Shown here piece after piece: positions 24,797 to 33,016 of a stretch of DNA of 33,016 nucleotides. Source of the DNA: an uncultured Rickettsiales bacterium (lineage in GTDB: Bacteria > Pseudomonadota > Alphaproteobacteria > Rickettsiales > UBA1997). The DNA lies in the NCBI GenBank assembly GCA_944391025.1, contig CALXSC010000024.1:1-33016 (forward strand), written 5' to 3'. The notes below the pieces were generated by a model. The model had not been told where the DNA came from and did no database searches. It was given only the letters and a program-made list of their open reading frames with translations. Positions within the stretch are counted from its first letter, which is position 1. Each line of letters starts with the position of its first letter. The position numbers were made by a program, and so were the translations under genes.

Positions 24797-26092
24797 TTAC
24801 TTTGATTCTACAATTTCAATCTTTCTTCCTCTCAAACCTATGCCATATAGCCTGCCATCTAAAGAGTATGGTATACTATAGAGCATAAACGGGGTATCAA
24901 CAGTATCTTCCAATTCACCATTAAGCGGATTTATAATCTTATATTGATTTACATTATTAAAGGCATACAGCTTTCCATTTATCAAAGCAAGACTTCTATA
25001 GAATACCATATCCTTTTTCTTTACCATATCTTTATATTTATCAAGCTCTTTAAACCAATTAATTTTACCATCAACTAAATTCAAACATACAACAGTGTTA
25101 TCTGTAGTTACAAGAAAAACAAAATCCTCATCAATCAAGACATTTGTCAATGAGGCTAGATTATGCCGCCACATAACCCTCATAGTCTCAAGGTTTATAG
25201 CAACCGTTATACCATTATTAGCCGTAGCAATTAAAATTCCATCCTTCACAGCCGGAGTACTGTCTATATCCGTCAATTCAAAATTTGAAAATATCATGTA
25301 CTTTCCAGTCAAATTCAAATTAAATACAGTTTCACCAGTATTTTTATTTAATATAAATAATTCACCGGAAGAGTATGAGGCAACCACATAGTCACCGTAG
25401 ATAACTGGATTTGCTGAACCTAGAATAGCAGAGTCTTTTACATTTCCATAGCTTATCCACTTTATTCTTCCATCTTCCGTATCAAGCGCATATAATTTAT
25501 TGTCATTTGTAATAACATATAGGCTGTTTCCCTCAATAACCGGCGTAGATATCGGAATAGTATTTAACTTTTTTCTCCATTTTATAGTCCCATCCCTATT
25601 AACAGCTATAATCTCATTTAGCCTTGTGGTAATGTATATCGTATCATAATAAAAAGACAGCTTGCCGCCATAATAATTTATAAAATTAAATCTCTCAATT
25701 ATTCTCGTCTTCCATAACACTTTTTTCATGTCATTTATATTTTTCGCAATAAGATTACCATTAGTATCTAAATAATATATAATATTGCTAACTATAACTG
25801 GACTTGAAAAGAAATAGGTTTTTACACTAAATTTTTTGCTTGAAATACCATATTCATTAAATTCTAAACTATTTACTTTATAGTTTTCAATTTCCTGGTT
25901 TAACAGCGAATTATTGCCGTAATAGTTTATAAAAGTTTTAGCATCAGAAATTTTGATATTATTTGGATTGCCGTTAACCTGTATAGAGGTATTATTTAAA
26001 AATATAGCCTTCCTCTCGCCCAAAATTGGTTTTTTCTTGTCGCAGGATATTAGCAATAAAACTAATAAAAATATTGATAAAAACTTTTTCAT
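24797..26092 (-). CDS. bamB: BamB-like PQQ-repeat outer-membrane lipoprotein
   Basis: 431 residues. A lipoprotein signal (FLSIFLLVLLLISC, lipobox LLIS-C at about residue 19) followed by a PQQ-type beta-propeller. Repeats with the W/Y-and-ALD pattern are visible, such as GNSLYVITNDNKLYALDTEDGRIKW, YGDYVVASYSSGELFILNKNTG and DEDFVFLVTTDNTVVCLNLVDGKINW. BamB is the propeller lipoprotein of the BAM complex that inserts beta-barrels such as the porin in this window. Identity as BamB rather than another PQQ lipoprotein is inferred from size, lipobox and blade pattern. Monocistronic, between pyk and the pilin gene. Confidence 0.85.
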   Translation of the reverse strand: MKKFLSIFLLVLLLISCDKKKPILGERKAIFLNNTSIQVNGNPNNIKISDAKTFINYYGNNSLLNQEIENYKVNSLEFNEYGISSKKFSVKTYFFSSPVIVSNIIYYLDTNGNLIAKNINDMKKVLWKTRIIERFNFINYYGGKLSFYYDTIYITTRLNEIIAVNRDGTIKWRKKLNTIPISTPVIEGNSLYVITNDNKLYALDTEDGRIKWISYGNVKDSAILGSANPVIYGDYVVASYSSGELFILNKNTGETVFNLNLTGKYMIFSNFELTDIDSTPAVKDGILIATANNGITVAINLETMRVMWRHNLASLTNVLIDEDFVFLVTTDNTVVCLNLVDGKINWFKELDKYKDMVKKKDMVFYRSLALINGKLYAFNNVNQYKIINPLNGELEDTVDTPFMLYSIPYSLDGRLYGIGLRGRKIEIVESK

Positions 26093-26161
26093 ATAAACTA
26101 ATTATTTTTAAATAAAGCATAACACTAGAATAAATGAAAAAAAATTAATATCAACGTTTTT

Positions 26162-26939
26162 TTACTCAATTGCAAAATATGAATGTTTGCATAAAATTTT
26201 ATTATCTATACTATATTCGTAGCTAACATCGCCATCAGTGCTGCACCACCCCCTAAAATTACCGTCGTTATATTTTCCATCATCAATTTTTTCATCAATA
26301 TTTTTTAAAATTTCTGGCTGAATAGTCAATTTATGTTTAACACTAACAGAAGTTATATAATTTTTTCCGGCTATATTATATTTTGCTTTTTTAGAGTCTG
26401 AATCTGAGGTCGGATACTCAAAAAAATGCAAAACCTTTAAAGTGTCAGAATATGGCAATCCTAAACCTTTTACTACATTCTCTGCAGTTATTACAGTAGC
26501 TGTTTTCTTTGGTTGAAAATCTATTATACCTTCTAAATACAGATCAACCCATGGAGCGCTATGAACATTTGGTATTTGATAATCTCCACTTGCAACATTA
26601 TATGGAGAAGGAAAACTATTTTTGTCATATGTTTCGCCAGAATCATAACCAATTTTTCCATCACCATTCAAATCACCAGGCAATCTATCTTTCGCAATTC
26701 TAAAAGTATAAACGGCAGTTTTATATCCATTTAATTCATTTATAAAAGACCTTATTTTTGCACTCTTTATAAGACTAGCACCACCTGTTACACCCGCAAC
26801 AAGCAATCCAATTATAATTAATACTATTGATAGTTCTATTAGAGAAAAAGCTGAATTTTTTGATTTATTATATTTTAAAGAGGTTTTAGAGATTTTTAAT
26901 AATTTGCCCCCCCCCCCGAATATTTCTAAATAATTTCAT
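26162..26939 (-). CDS. Type IV pilin-like protein, out of frame at a G11 tract
   Basis: From the ATG at 26939 the assembled sequence reads MKLFRNIRGGGQIIKNL and stops. With 10 (or 13) G in the run at 26907-26917 the frame continues: MKLFRNIRGGGKLLKISK, then KSKNSAFSLIELSIV and LIIIGLLVAGVTGGASLI, 258 residues in all. The prepilin signal has Ala-Phe at the cleavage point and Glu at mature position 5. The leader is about 33 residues, longer than usual. PGDLNGDGKIGYDSGE, a Ca-binding-like loop typical of pseudopilins, follows. A C-terminal Cys pair (WCSTDGD...ILCKHS) may close the D-loop. It could start from an internal codon, but then lacks the export signal. The tract makes phase variation plausible. 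A paralogue fragment lies at 17-137. Confidence 0.75.
26907..26917. repeat. G11/C11 homopolymer in the pilin leader
   Basis: Eleven C on the plus strand (G11 on minus) seven codons after the pilin ATG. The tract length sets whether the start codon is in frame with the pilin domain: 11 is out, 10 or 13 is in. Confidence 0.9.
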
Positions 26940-27065
26940 TTTTTATATTAAAATATTAAATATATATAAAATATAAAACTATTTATTTATTTGTCAAATT
27001 TTTCTATACATTTAAAAAACCTGTTATAGAATGATAGCTGTGTTAATAATTTTAAAATCTAAAAA

Positions 27066-28055
27066 ATGACAACAAGTTATAAAGATTTAGGCTTTGTAAA
27101 CACAAGAGAAATGTTTAAAAAAGCTTATGAAGGAAAATATGCAATTCCTGCATATAATTTTAATAATATGGAGCAATTACAGGCAATTATTTTGGCTTGT
27201 TTAGAAACCCAATCTCCAGTTATCGTTCAGGTATCAGCAGGTGCTAGAAAATACGCAGACGCCGACATGTTAAAGGGCATGGTAAAGGGTGCTATAGATA
27301 TGATAAAAAGAATTGCAAAAGAAAAAGGTTTAAAAGAAATTCCAGTTGCTCTACACCTAGACCATGGCGCAAACTTTGAAATCTGTAAAGATTGTATTGA
27401 CGCTGGTTTTTCAAGCGTTATGATTGATGGTTCAGCTCTTCCATACGAAGAAAACGTTGCAGAAACTAAAAAAGTTGTTGACTATGCGCATGAACACGGC
27501 GTTACTGTAGAAGGTGAGCTCGGTGTTTTGGCTGGTATTGAGGACGATGTAGTCGCAGAAAATTCGCACTACACAGATCCTAATGATGTTGAGGATTTTG
27601 TTAAAAGAACTGGTGTTGATAGTTTAGCAATATCAATTGGAACTTCACATGGCGCCTACAAGTTTAAGGTTGACAAAGAAGAAGATATTCCTTGCCTAAG
27701 ATTTGACATACTTGAAGAAGTAGCAAAGAGATTGCCAGGATTCCCTATCGTATTGCATGGCGCTTCTTCTGTTCCACAGGAAGCTGTTAAAATAATCAAC
27801 GAACACGGCGGAAAAATTGAAAAAGCGTTCGGTGTTCCTGAAGCACAATTAAGAAAAGCTGCAGAAATGGCAGTTTGCAAGATTAATGTTGACTCAGACG
27901 GAAGACTTTGGATGACAGCAGCAATCAGACAATTTCTAGACGAGAATCCAAGCAAATTTGACCCTAGAGAATATCTAAAACCAGCTAGAGAAGCTTTAAT
28001 GAAGATGTACATGGCTAAAAATGAAAATGTTTTTGGCTCACACAATAAGGCCTAA
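27066..28055 (+). CDS. fba: Class II fructose-1,6-bisphosphate aldolase
   Basis: 329 residues. Zinc-dependent reversible cleavage of fructose-1,6-bisphosphate into dihydroxyacetone phosphate and glyceraldehyde-3-phosphate. Motifs: YNFNNMEQLQAII (about 29-41), VIVQVSAGARKYAD, VALHLDHGANFEICKDCIDAGFSSVMIDGS (zinc ligand and catalytic Asp), VEGELGVLAGIEDDV, SIGTSHGAYKF (zinc His) and LHGASSVPQE (zinc His). The middle looks like the longer subgroup with a PYEENV loop. It has higher G+C and more G-ending codons than its neighbours, as is common for highly expressed genes. Followed 14 nt later by a small membrane protein gene. No Shine-Dalgarno before the ATG. Confidence 0.97.
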   Translation: MTTSYKDLGFVNTREMFKKAYEGKYAIPAYNFNNMEQLQAIILACLETQSPVIVQVSAGARKYADADMLKGMVKGAIDMIKRIAKEKGLKEIPVALHLDHGANFEICKDCIDAGFSSVMIDGSALPYEENVAETKKVVDYAHEHGVTVEGELGVLAGIEDDVVAENSHYTDPNDVEDFVKRTGVDSLAISIGTSHGAYKFKVDKEEDIPCLRFDILEEVAKRLPGFPIVLHGASSVPQEAVKIINEHGGKIEKAFGVPEAQLRKAAEMAVCKINVDSDGRLWMTAAIRQFLDENPSKFDPREYLKPAREALMKMYMAKNENVFGSHNKA

Positions 28056-28069
28056 TAAATAGAACGAAT

Positions 28070-28351
28070 ATGAAAATTTCATTAAAGAAAAATAACGTAT
28101 TAAAAGAAGCATCTTTTGGCTTTTCTTGGACAAATTTATTTTTTGGACTTTTTGTTCCATTATTAAGGGGCGACTTAAAATGGACTATTATAATGCTAGT
28201 TGTTGCCGTTTTAACTTATGGTTTTAGTTGGATAATTTTCCCATTCTTTTATAATAAAATATATATAAAATCTTTATTAGAAAATGGATGGGTACCAGCA
28301 AATGAAAATGATAAAGCCATTTTAGTGAAGGCAAAAATATTAGCAGAATAA
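28070..28351 (+). CDS. Small DUF2628/HrgC-like membrane protein
   Basis: 93 residues. FGFSWTNLFFGLFVPLLRGDLKW at about residues 17-39, followed by two hydrophobic stretches (WTIIMLVVAVLTYGFSWIIFPFFYN), matches the small membrane proteins annotated as DUF2628 or HrgC-like. The hallmark is FSW-x-x-LFFG-x-x-x-x-x-x-RGDWK. The short C-terminus (ENGWVPANENDKAIL) is hydrophilic; the 'GW.P....D' ending is common in the group. Function is not known. It starts 14 nt after fba and is probably co-transcribed with it. Confidence 0.75.
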   Translation: MKISLKKNNVLKEASFGFSWTNLFFGLFVPLLRGDLKWTIIMLVVAVLTYGFSWIIFPFFYNKIYIKSLLENGWVPANENDKAILVKAKILAE

Positions 28352-28369
28352 TATTTGCAAAACATCAAA

Positions 28370-28400
28370 TGCGGTGTTGAGTTTTTAACTTGACACCGCA
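28370..28400. terminator. Hairpin after the fba unit
   Basis: TGCGGTGT/ACACCGCA 8-bp stem with an inner AGT/ACT extension, 18 nt past the stop of the small membrane protein gene. It is followed by A's rather than T's on the plus strand, so it may be a weak terminator or an mRNA-protecting stem. Confidence 0.45.
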
Positions 28401-28476
28401 AAAAATTCAAAAATTTATTGTGTATTAACTTCATCATATTATTTTCAACAGTTGTTATATAATAATATTTATATTA

Positions 28477-29072
28477 ATGAAAAATATAAAAATTCTAAAA
28501 AAAGAAAAATGTTATAATGGTTTCAATAAAATAAACGATTATTTATTTGAGTTTGAAAGCTTTGATGGAAAGGAAAAATTAACTTGCGAGAAAGAATTTT
28601 TGAAAGGAAAGATGCTATTGCAATAGTTCTTTACGACAATGTAAATGATAAATTGCTATTAATTCAGCAGTTTAGACAAGGTTGTTATATTAAGAAAAAT
28701 ATTGATTGCCCGTATGAAATAGTTGCTGGTTTGGTTGATAAAAATGATACAATGGAAAGCGCTATATCAAGGGAAGTTGAAGAAGAAAGCAAAGTTAAAG
28801 TTTTAAAAATTATAAAAATTGGTTCATTTTTCCCAGAAATTAGCTTTTCAACAAGAGAAATACACTTATTTTGTGGAAAATTTGATAGCTCAAATACAAG
28901 TAAATATGCCGACTTAAAAAGTGAAAACGAAGATACTAAAACTTTATTATTTTCAAAGGATGAAGTAAGAAATATGCTGAAAAATAATGAAATTATTAAT
29001 TCACATACTTTGATTGCTTTACAATGGTTCTTTTTAAATCTTAATAATATAGAAAAAGAATTTAACCGTTAA
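28477..29072 (+). CDS. nudF: ADP-ribose pyrophosphatase-like NUDIX hydrolase, frameshifted at A5
   Basis: The N-terminal 34 codons (from the ATG at 28477, MKNIKILKKEKCYNGFNKI) and the remaining ~165 are in different frames. One extra A in the A5 run (28574-28578) joins them as FDGKEKINLRERIFERKDA, which lines up with the NudF pattern (RREIFERGHA in E. coli). PYEIVAGLVD, SFFPEISFSTREIHLFCG, and HTLIALQWFFLN also match. NudF hydrolyses ADP-ribose to AMP and ribose-5-phosphate. The Nudix box reads G-x5-D-x7-REVEEESKV: Asp for the first Glu and Lys for the Gly, with the catalytic EE retained. As assembled, only a 162-codon piece from a TTG or later codon could be made. A terminator hairpin follows. 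Confidence 0.75.
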
Positions 29073-29084
29073 GTTATATATTTA

Positions 29085-29111
29085 TAGTGTTGGACTTGTC
29101 TTCCAACGCTA
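29085..29111 (+). terminator. Terminator after nudF
   Basis: TAGTGTTGGA / TCCAACGCTA stem (one G-T) around CTTGTCT, followed by TTTAAATTATT, 12 nt past the stop. Confidence 0.7.
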
Positions 29112-29170
29112 TTTAAATTATTAACAAACTGTTGCTAAACAAGATTTATTATTCTTTATAAAAACTACTT

Positions 29171-30721
29171 CTAAAATTTTAGTTCAACAATATCACCAAT
29201 TTTATGATTTTTTAAAATATCCTTCGGTAATTTTACAATAAGATAGTTTTCCGTTCTTCCAACCTCTTCATTTTCTATAAGAACCTGGTGGCTAAACTTT
29301 GATTGCTGCCTTGTAAAATCCTCCAGCTGGATCTGGGCTATTGCCCTTAATTCTTTTGCTCTTCTTCGTCTGGTTTCCATTGGCACCTGTTCCATTAGTG
29401 CAGCCGGTGTATTCTCCCTTACAGAATATGGAAATATATGCCCGAATGTTAGGCTGATTTCCTCTATCAGACTATAGGAATTTTTATGCATAGCCTCAGT
29501 CTCTGTCGGAAATCCAGCAATTAAATCAGCACCAATCGCCATATTTGACCTATATCTTCTAATTTCACTACAAAAATCAATAACCTGTTCCCTTGTATGC
29601 CTTCTAGCCATTCTTTTTAGAATTGTATTATCGCCAGATTGCAAGCTTATATGAATATGGGGCATAACCCTATCCTCATTAAATAAAACCTCTTTTAAAT
29701 CATCATTTAAATCAGCCACATCAAGTGAGGACAATCTTAATCTTTTTAGGTCCGTCTCCTTAAGAATTTTTTTCATTAACTTGCCAAGATTAATATCCTC
29801 ATTAAGCCCTTTTCCATAATCTGTAATATCAATTCCTGTCAGAACTATTTCATTATAGCCATTTTCCACAAGCCTGTTAATCTGCTTTATAATCCTATCG
29901 GAAGATATGGATATACTTCTTCCTCTAGCCAAACGCGTTGCGCAAAAAGTACAATGGTTATCGCATCCGCTTTGAATCTGTATAAATCCACGCGTTTTTT
30001 CTTCAAATCCTGTAATTAATTGCGGAGCCAGTTCAGTTAGTTCCAAAATATTGCTTACAAGTATTAATTTATCGTTATCTTCTTCATTATCAAAATCCAA
30101 CGGTCTAATTATAGAATTATGATTTTCAATTATTTCCTCATCCTCATCATAATCATCTTCTTCACAGCCGCAGTCAACATGGTCATGTTCATGTCCGCAA
30201 TCGCAATCTTCTTCACAATCTTCCGGGCTATGGATATGTCCGCAACTGCATTTATGTTCACTATCAGCATGGCTATGGCTATGTCCGCAGGAGCAGCCAT
30301 GTTTCTCTTCTTTAGAATGAACCCCGGATTTGCATGAACCACCACAGCCACAGTTTCCACTGCATTTGCATTTGGATTCTTTTTCAATTTTTTCTATTAT
30401 TGGCAAAAGTAATTCATAGTTATTTTCTTTCATTTTGTCAATATTTCCAAACACAAAATCAACCTCTTCCATAGATTCATAGGCCTTTGAATTTGTCTGT
30501 GCCGCACAGCCAACAACACCTATAATAGACTTAGGATCTTCTTTTCTGGCCTTTCTTATAGCCTGCCTCAATTGTTTTTCAGCTTCAGAAGTTACTGTGC
30601 AGCTATTAAAAATAATTATGTTTTTATTCTCAAATTTTCCACTAGCCTGCAGAAAAGTTTTTATAACTTCGCTCTCGTAGGTATTCAATCTACATCCAAA
30701 AGTAATAACCTTAATCGTCAT
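29171..30721 (-). CDS. mtaB: MtaB-type tRNA t6A methylthiotransferase with Cys/His-rich insertion
   Basis: 516 residues, about 90 longer than typical MtaB, which adds a methylthio group to t6A37 of ANN-decoding tRNAs using SAM and two [4Fe-4S] clusters. The MTTase domain has the three cluster Cys (10 in FGCRLNTYE, 41 in NSCTVTSEA, 72 in VGCAAQTN). The radical-SAM cluster Cys are 253, 257 and 260 (GCDNHCTFC). A C-terminal TRAM-like part follows. Between the domains, residues ~118-190 (bases 30152-30370) hold 14 Cys and 11 His. These include three exact 15-residue repeats starting at Cys143, Cys158 and Cys173, consensus CxCGHxHxxxDxxxx, then an acidic linker (EEDDYDEDEEIIEN). This looks metal-binding. 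Otherwise the enzyme appears intact and uses SAM from metK. Monocistronic, divergent from the AGCS gene. Confidence 0.9.
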   Translation of the reverse strand: MTIKVITFGCRLNTYESEVIKTFLQASGKFENKNIIIFNSCTVTSEAEKQLRQAIRKARKEDPKSIIGVVGCAAQTNSKAYESMEEVDFVFGNIDKMKENNYELLLPIIEKIEKESKCKCSGNCGCGGSCKSGVHSKEEKHGCSCGHSHSHADSEHKCSCGHIHSPEDCEEDCDCGHEHDHVDCGCEEDDYDEDEEIIENHNSIIRPLDFDNEEDNDKLILVSNILELTELAPQLITGFEEKTRGFIQIQSGCDNHCTFCATRLARGRSISISSDRIIKQINRLVENGYNEIVLTGIDITDYGKGLNEDINLGKLMKKILKETDLKRLRLSSLDVADLNDDLKEVLFNEDRVMPHIHISLQSGDNTILKRMARRHTREQVIDFCSEIRRYRSNMAIGADLIAGFPTETEAMHKNSYSLIEEISLTFGHIFPYSVRENTPAALMEQVPMETRRRRAKELRAIAQIQLEDFTRQQSKFSHQVLIENEEVGRTENYLIVKLPKDILKNHKIGDIVELKF

Positions 30722-31061
30722 CTTAATATATCTAATTTAATATTTTAATTATATTTACTAACAATTTAAAACACAATATTCAAATCATATTGCCGTAAAA
30801 ATTCTTTAGCCATTGGATTTGCTGAGGGACACTTATAGAATTTTTTAAAAATACTATCAAATTTCCAATTGACTATACGCCATCACCGCTTCACATCGCA
30901 TAAAAAGCCATGCAGCAACCATGCTGCAATCACAAAAAATTATTAAATATACAAAATCAAATTTTTATATAATAGCTGCAAAAATTAATAAAAAATTTCT
31001 TGATATTTAGATAAATAGCTTATACAATACATGGTGTTATAATATTTTGGGGGAATTATCC
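30722..31061. other. Divergent intergenic region mtaB / AGCS
   Basis: AT-rich, 340 bp. It contains a 7-bp perfect stem TGCAGCA-ACCA-TGCTGCA at 30911-30928 and, near its right end, the AGCS promoter. No gene seen. Confidence 0.7.
31000..31043 (+). promoter_or_regulatory. Promoter region of the AGCS gene
   Basis: Two overlapping candidates: TTGATA (31000-31005), 17-bp spacer, TACAAT (31023-31028); and an extended -10 TGTTATAAT (31035-31043) with no good -35. Either fits the ATG at 31062. Confidence 0.5.
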
Positions 31062-32443
31062 ATGATAAACGTATTTTTATCTATTGCAGAGTTTTTAAAT
31101 GAAATTTTATTTTTTGAAATTTTCGGATTTCCTTTATTGGTAGTCTGGCTATTTTCCGCCGGATTATTTTTGAGTTTTAAACTTTCATTTCCAAACGTTA
31201 AATTTTTTAGACATGGTCTAGATATAGCATTAAATAATAAATACTATTCTCCGACCGACCTAGGAGAAATAACCCCAAGACAGGCGCTGTTCACATCAAT
31301 TTCCGGAACTGTAGGCATGGGAAATATCGCCGGTGTAGCCATAGCAATCAAGCTTGGCGGACCAGGTTCCGTTATATGGATGATGATTACAGCATTTTTT
31401 GCAATGAATACAGTTTTTACAGAAGCAACACTGTCGCAGACCTATAGAGAAGTGGACGAGTGCGGAAAAACAAATGGCGGTCCATTTAAATATCTAAGAA
31501 AGGGGCTAGAACAAATAGGCTTTAGAAAATTAGGAGTATACCTATCGCTTGCATACACATTCATGCTTATTTTTGGTTCATTTGGCTGCTCAATGTTTCA
31601 AGTAAACCAAGCAGTTAATATAATATCCGACTATGAAATTTTTTCCGAATATGGCGTAATATTTGGCGGAATCTTTAGCATTTTTGCCCTATATATACTG
31701 TGCAATGGAGCAAAAACAGTTGGAAAAATTATAGAAAAATAGTTCCTGCAATGGCAATTCTATACCTGCTATGCGCAATTATCATACTATGCACAAATTA
31801 TAAAAATATACCGTCATCTTTTTTAATAATGTTTAAAGATGCGTTCGCAATTGAGTCTATTGTATCTGGATTTATTGGCACGCTAGTAATGGGAATTAGA
31901 AGGGCTGGATTCTCAAATGAGGCTGGATTAGGTACAACATCAATAGCGCACGCCGTAGCTAAAACCAAAGAACCGGTAAGGGAAGGCGCCATAGCCTGCA
32001 TGACCCCAATGGTTGACACAATGTTCTTCTGCTGCCTGACTGCACTAATGATTATCTCAAGCGGAGCATATACAGAAAACCTAGACGGTGTATTAATGAC
32101 TAAAAAAGCTTTTTCATCTGTTTCAAGCTGGTTTCCAGTATTACTATCAATAGCTGTAGTCATGTTCGCCCTATCAAACGTAATAACATATTCATTCTAT
32201 GGACAATCAGCTTTCAAGAGTTTAACAAAAAATAGATTAGCCTGCATATTTAACATATTTTTCGCCTGTGCCATTCTAGTAGCTTCCTTCGCAGAAGTAA
32301 GCGCAATAGTATTAATAGCGGATGTATTTGTACTAAGTCTATCAATACCAAATCTAATAGGAGTTTACATGTTGAGCGGGCTGGTAAAAGAAAAAATTAT
32401 TTCATATGAAAAGAGGCTAAAAAGTGGAGCATTTGATAAATGA
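31062..32443 (+). pseudogene. Sodium/alanine symporter (AGCS family), split by a frameshift
   Basis: From the ATG at 31062 (an upstream TTG at 31047 is not credible) the first 226 codons end at a TAG at 31740-31742. The family sequence continues in another frame to 32443. One extra A in the A5 run 31735-31739 gives GKIIEKIVPAMAILYLLCA, exactly the AGCS pattern, and a ~460-residue protein of normal length. Motifs include GTVGMGNIAGVAIAIKLGGPG (the AGCS signature, about residues 87-107), GGPFKYLRKGLE, and GFSNEAGLGTTSIAHA in the second half. About ten membrane segments in total. AGCS carriers import alanine or glycine with Na+. Either inactivated, a sequence error, or read by slippage; A5 is short for efficient slippage. 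Confidence 0.85.
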
Positions 32444-32460
32444 TATTAAACAGAAAAATA

Positions 32461-32488
32461 AATAAGAAAACTATTTCTTATTGTTTTT
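32461..32488 (+). terminator. Intrinsic terminator of the AGCS gene
   Basis: AATAAGAAA-ACTA-TTTCTTATT (9-bp perfect stem) followed by GTTTTT, 18 nt past the stop codon. Confidence 0.85.
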
Positions 32489-32861
32489 ACAGCCTTATGA
32501 ATGCAATAAAACAGTATTATTTTAAATCTCCCTATAATTTTTACTAATCTCGTTCACCTAAAATACGGAGCGACAACTACTTTTTTATGATAATAAATCT
32601 TCTTTCATATTCCACACCACAGGATTGATACTTATCATATTTTGGAGATAAATAAAAATGAATTAAACAAAATTTTGCAAACAAGATAATCAAATATCCA
32701 TATAGGGCAATTAATCTAAAAATAAGCAGAAAATATAATCAAGAAGAAATATCCTAGTCCTATTTTATAAATAAAAAACTTAAATATCCCATAATACAAA
32801 TTACTCTATGTAATTAAAAAACCAACCCGCCAGCCTATCTAGTGCTTCTTCATTTTACTTC
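32489..32861. other. AT-rich intergenic, no feature
   Basis: About 370 bp with stops in all frames and no clear hairpin or promoter that I can support. Confidence 0.6.
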
Positions 32862-33016
32862 GGCAAACTTCGGACATGAGTTGTCAAAGTCTCAAGCAAG
32901 CTTGGACTTTATAATTTAAAATTTAATTCAACCCAACATCAAGCCCTGTTTTCCCTCCTTTTAGTCGGGCAAACTGCGGGCATGAGTTGTCAAAGTCTCA
33001 AGCAAGCTTGGACTTT
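32862..33016. repeat. Two 49-bp direct repeats, 106-bp period, at the window edge
   Basis: Copies at 32862-32910 and 32968-33016 differ at two positions; the last 30 bases are identical. Each ends in a stem (AAAGTC-CAAG / CTTG-GACTTT with a bulged T). The 57 bp between copies partly resembles the sequence before copy 1 (CAACCC...), so the true unit may be ~106 bp. The second copy ends exactly at the window end, so the array may continue. Confidence 0.85.

Noticed and set aside
30119..30387. Met/Ala-rich open frames antisense to and out of frame with mtaB
   Set aside because: They arise from the Cys/His codon bias of the MtaB insertion read in other frames.
32862..33016. CRISPR array
   Set aside because: Only two copies, a 57-bp gap that itself resembles repeat flank, and no cas genes.

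Overview
The window is AT-rich DNA carrying Alphaproteobacteria-type genes. Pointers to that class are a SAM-II-type riboswitch ahead of metK, the parB-yraN-murG run, an ExoD-family protein and a short-form phosphatidylserine decarboxylase next to pssA. Pyruvate kinase and class II aldolase are both present, so glycolysis is at least partly kept, unlike in Rickettsia itself. Type IV pilin-like genes, a possible clan CE cysteine effector, a Campylobacter CgtA-like sugar transferase and many AT-rich intergenic repeats suggest a host-associated, perhaps uncultured, lineage near Rickettsiales or the gut alphaproteobacteria. The exact taxon cannot be fixed from this sequence. Bases 1-16 are an untrimmed Illumina adapter, so the left end is a contig edge.

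Layout. 1-1.2 kb: adapter, the N-terminal end of a pilin paralogue, an exoD-like gene, tRNA-Gln and tRNA-Lys. 1.3-4.3 kb: an OprO/P-type porin with a structured leader, and metK behind a SAM-II-like riboswitch. 4.3-5.8 kb: coaX and rsmJ. 5.8-7.2 kb: an XRE repressor divergent from a GT82-like glycosyltransferase, with two matching dyad operators over overlapping promoters. 7.3-9.7 kb: a large helical-repeat protein of unknown function and a LOG-like protein. 9.7-11.1 kb: a gene desert holding GC-rich folded repeats. 11.1-13.3 kb: the psd-pssA-ABC ATPase operon. 13.4-20.3 kb: a frameshifted candidate effector, then parB-yraN-murG-asmA. 20.4-26.9 kb, mostly minus strand: small hypotheticals, a MacB-type permease, a possible structured RNA, a second folded repeat, pyruvate kinase, a BamB-like lipoprotein and a pilin with a G11 tract. 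27.1-32.5 kb: class II aldolase, a small membrane protein, a frameshifted nudF, an mtaB with a remarkable Cys/His-rich insertion, and a frameshifted AGCS symporter. The right edge has 49-bp direct repeats.

The functional themes are the envelope (porin, murG, psd/pssA, asmA, bamB, ExoD, GT82, pilins), methionine/SAM and tRNA modification (metK, mtaB, rsmJ), and central carbon metabolism (pyk, fba).

The most notable signals are these. (1) The MtaB insertion carries three 15-residue CxCGHxH repeats. (2) Two ~240-bp elements share one cloverleaf architecture with compensatory base changes between copies. (3) Two pilin genes have a poly-G tract just after the ATG, and both are out of frame as assembled. 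(4) Three plus-strand genes are each put back in frame by one extra A in an A-run. Several likely starts differ from the longest open frame because TTG codons upstream are not credible starts.
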